Of a stretch of DNA of 50,234 nucleotides, positions 49,044 through 50,234 are shown piece after piece. Under the pieces are notes generated by a model that worked only from the letters and a program-made list of their open reading frames with translations, was not told the DNA's origin and did no database searches. Numbering within the stretch: the stretch's first letter is position 1; the number at the start of each line of letters is the position of its first letter. The stretch lies in assembly GCA_016214995.1 (NCBI GenBank), contig JACRML010000035.1, positions 1 through 50,234 on the forward strand, written 5' to 3'. The position numbers and the translations under genes are program-made. The stretch is from Deltaproteobacteria bacterium (GTDB lineage: Bacteria; Desulfobacterota; GWC2-55-46; UBA9637).

Positions 49044-49804
49044 ATCGCAAATCGCAAATCGCAAATCGCAAATCAGAAAGAGGCCCTGTAATCGCCATAG
49101 ACGGGCCTGCCGGTTCAGGTAAGTCCACATTAGCCAAACTCCTTGCAGAAAAACTCCGTTTTACCTACATCGATACCGGAGCCATGTATAGGGCTGTGGC
49201 GCTCAAGGCGCACGAACAGAAGATTGATAGCGATGATGAGAATGCGTTAAAAGACCTTTGCGCAAAGATAGAATTGCGGTTTGCCCCCTCACCCTCCCCT
49301 CTCCCCAAGGGGGAGAGGGAAAAGGGTGAGGGGGCATCAAACAAGATATTCATTGACAACGAGGATTATTCTGAAAAGATAAGAACGCCGTTTGTCAGCC
49401 GGCTTTCATCAAAGGTTTCCTCGCAAAAGACAGTCAGAGACGCAATGGTCAGGCTTCAACGTTTACTTGCAGCAAAAGGTTCTGTTATAATGGAAGGCAG
49501 GGATATCGGCACAGTTGTTTTTCCGGATGCAGATATCAAGTTTTATATCGATGCATCTCCAGAGATTCGCGGCAGGAGAAGGTATGCGGAACTCAAGGGA
49601 AAAGGAGAAAATGTTTCGCTTGAAAAAATCATTGAAGATGAAAAGAAAAGAGACCTGATGGATTCCACGCGGGAACATGCGCCGTTAAAAAAGGCCGATG
49701 ATGCGGTATACATTGATACCAGCAATATGGAGTTGCAAGATGTTTTGGCTAAAACGCTTAAAATTGTTAAGGAGAAGCTGATAATTGGAAATACTTGTTG
49801 CTAA
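49040..49804 (+). CDS. cmk: Cytidylate kinase with two repeat-encoded insertions
   Basis: Cmk phosphorylates CMP/dCMP. Core motifs are VIAIDGPAGSGKSTLAKLLA, YIDTGAMYRAVALKA, GRDIGTVVFPDADIKFYIDA, RGRRRYAEL and RDLMDSTREHAPL. I prefer the ATG at 49040, which overlaps the aroA stop. Residues 2-12 (NRKSQIANRKS) are then encoded by a GCAAATC heptad array. A second insertion, about 18 residues (PSPSPLPKGEREKGEGAS), comes from a palindrome between ELRF and KIFIDNEDYSEKIRTPF, a beta-hairpin loop in normal enzymes. All catalytic parts are intact. ispH starts inside its 3' end. Confidence 0.93.
   Translation: MNRKSQIANRKSERGPVIAIDGPAGSGKSTLAKLLAEKLRFTYIDTGAMYRAVALKAHEQKIDSDDENALKDLCAKIELRFAPSPSPLPKGEREKGEGASNKIFIDNEDYSEKIRTPFVSRLSSKVSSQKTVRDAMVRLQRLLAAKGSVIMEGRDIGTVVFPDADIKFYIDASPEIRGRRRYAELKGKGENVSLEKIIEDEKKRDLMDSTREHAPLKKADDAVYIDTSNMELQDVLAKTLKIVKEKLIIGNTCC
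49043..49075. repeat. GCAAATC heptad array at the cmk 5' end
   Basis: There are four full AATCGCA units and part of a fifth, immediately after the start codon. With a 7-nt unit the peptide repeats every seven residues (NRKSQIA). Confidence 0.9.
49283..49335. repeat. GCCCCCTCACCCT palindrome inside cmk
   Basis: GCCCCCTCACCCT...CCCCTCTCCCC pairs with GGGGGAGAGG...AGGGTGAGGGGGC around a short AA loop. It has the form of intergenic palindromes common in bacteria but is here in frame within an essential enzyme. Confidence 0.9.
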
Positions 49805-50234
49805 AAATGCGGGTTTTTGCTTTGGGGTTAAGAGGGCGATAAATATGGCCCAGGATTGCGTTAGAGAGGCTGCCGGCAATATTTACACACTTGGTCCTAT
49901 CATACATAATCCTCAGGTTGTTAAAGAGTTGGAGGAGTCGGGCATATCCAAGGCAGATAAAGTTGAAGAAATAAATAATGGGACTGTTATAGTGCGCTCT
50001 CATGGAGTTACGTCATATGAGATAGAGACTATAAAACAAAAGGGGCTCAAGGTTGTTGATGCAACATGTCCTTTTGTTAAAAAGACCCATGACTATGTAG
50101 AACTATTAACCAAAGAAGGGTATTCCGTGATAGTAGTGGGGGAAAAGGAGCATCCTGAGGTCAGGGGTATTTTGAGTTACGGCGCAAAGGATATAATTGC
50201 AGCCGCTTCTGTAGAAGATTTAAAGGATATGCCG
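49785..50234 (+). CDS. ispH: 4-hydroxy-3-methylbut-2-enyl diphosphate reductase (partial)
   Basis: IspH is the last enzyme of the MEP isoprenoid pathway, a [4Fe-4S] protein making IPP and DMAPP. The first 150 residues are present and run off the window end. NAGFCFGVKRAINMA (cluster Cys), LGPIIHNPQVV (His), RSHGVTSYEI (His), DATCPFVKKTH (second cluster Cys) and VGEKEHPEVRGI (His) are all in place. It starts at TTG 49785 with AAGGAG 8 nt upstream, overlapping cmk by 20 nt; no ATG fits. Confidence 0.95.
   Translation, partial: MEILVAKNAGFCFGVKRAINMAQDCVREAAGNIYTLGPIIHNPQVVKELEESGISKADKVEEINNGTVIVRSHGVTSYEIETIKQKGLKVVDATCPFVKKTHDYVELLTKEGYSVIVVGEKEHPEVRGILSYGAKDIIAAASVEDLKDMP

Overview
The window looks like chromosomal DNA from an uncultured Gram-negative bacterium of deltaproteobacterial or Nitrospirota-like grade. 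It is AT-leaning. It carries membrane-bound c-type cytochromes, a PilB-type ATPase, an MltG/lipoprotein envelope, a selenocysteine system, FixCX, a PEP-CTERM protein and deltaproteobacterial-style DUF families. No rRNA or tRNA gene was recognised, so the lineage is inferred only from gene content and is uncertain.

Layout. 1-2.4 kb: end of a cytochrome c protein, then a frameshifted tri-haem cytochrome c with an ethylbenzene-dehydrogenase-like haem domain. 2.8-7.5 kb (minus): a PilB-like ATPase with an added zinc-ribbon tail, a radical SAM/SPASM protein with a PCP_red tail, a DciA-like DUF721 protein and a small membrane protein. 7.8-14.6 kb (plus): mutL, a Tat-exported phosphoesterase, miaA, two secreted proteins, pgsA and a PerM-type permease. 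14.7-21.7 kb: two Rrf2 regulators, then an isc operon (iscR-iscS-iscU) running into the tRNA-modification genes mnmA and mtaB, then rnc and a truncated radical SAM gene. 22-25.2 kb is accessory: a ferritin-like fragment, a 15-C tract, a response regulator, a DUF3047 protein, and what I read as the wreck of an integron (attC-like site, ATPase-fragment cassette, divergent integrase remnant). 25.3-29.4 kb: selB, selD (itself a selenoprotein through an in-frame UGA) and a 6-phosphofructokinase. 29.6-34.7 kb: fixC-fixX-thiolase-hydroxyacyl-CoA dehydrogenase-MmgE/PrpD, tightly coupled. 34.7-41 kb (minus): mltG, an FmdB zinc ribbon, a DUF4388/DnaJ/TPR protein and glnE. 41-45.5 kb: a DUF763 gene, then a mobile zone with a 231-bp MITE, a PEP-CTERM gene cut by a RAYT element, a toxin-antitoxin pair ending in an attC-like site, and an AlkD-like repair gene. 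45.5-50.2 kb: sthA, a 53-residue protein missed by length cut-offs, aroA, cmk and the start of ispH.

The most unusual property is the density of short repeats. (i) 'Word' repeats of 6-7 nt period form imperfect hairpins at almost every operon junction, and several have been taken into reading frames (cmk, glnE, the radical SAM gene, the DUF721 gene, two signal peptides). (ii) G/C-rich palindromes sit inside cmk and in the loops of another element. (iii) A ~180-nt structured element (E1-E3) occurs three times, always in the same orientation upstream of a gene. (iv) A GATTACAC-type hairpin family and a TCATTCCC-type family are also present. Together with the integron debris, the MITE and the RAYT, these point to a genome shaped by small non-autonomous elements.
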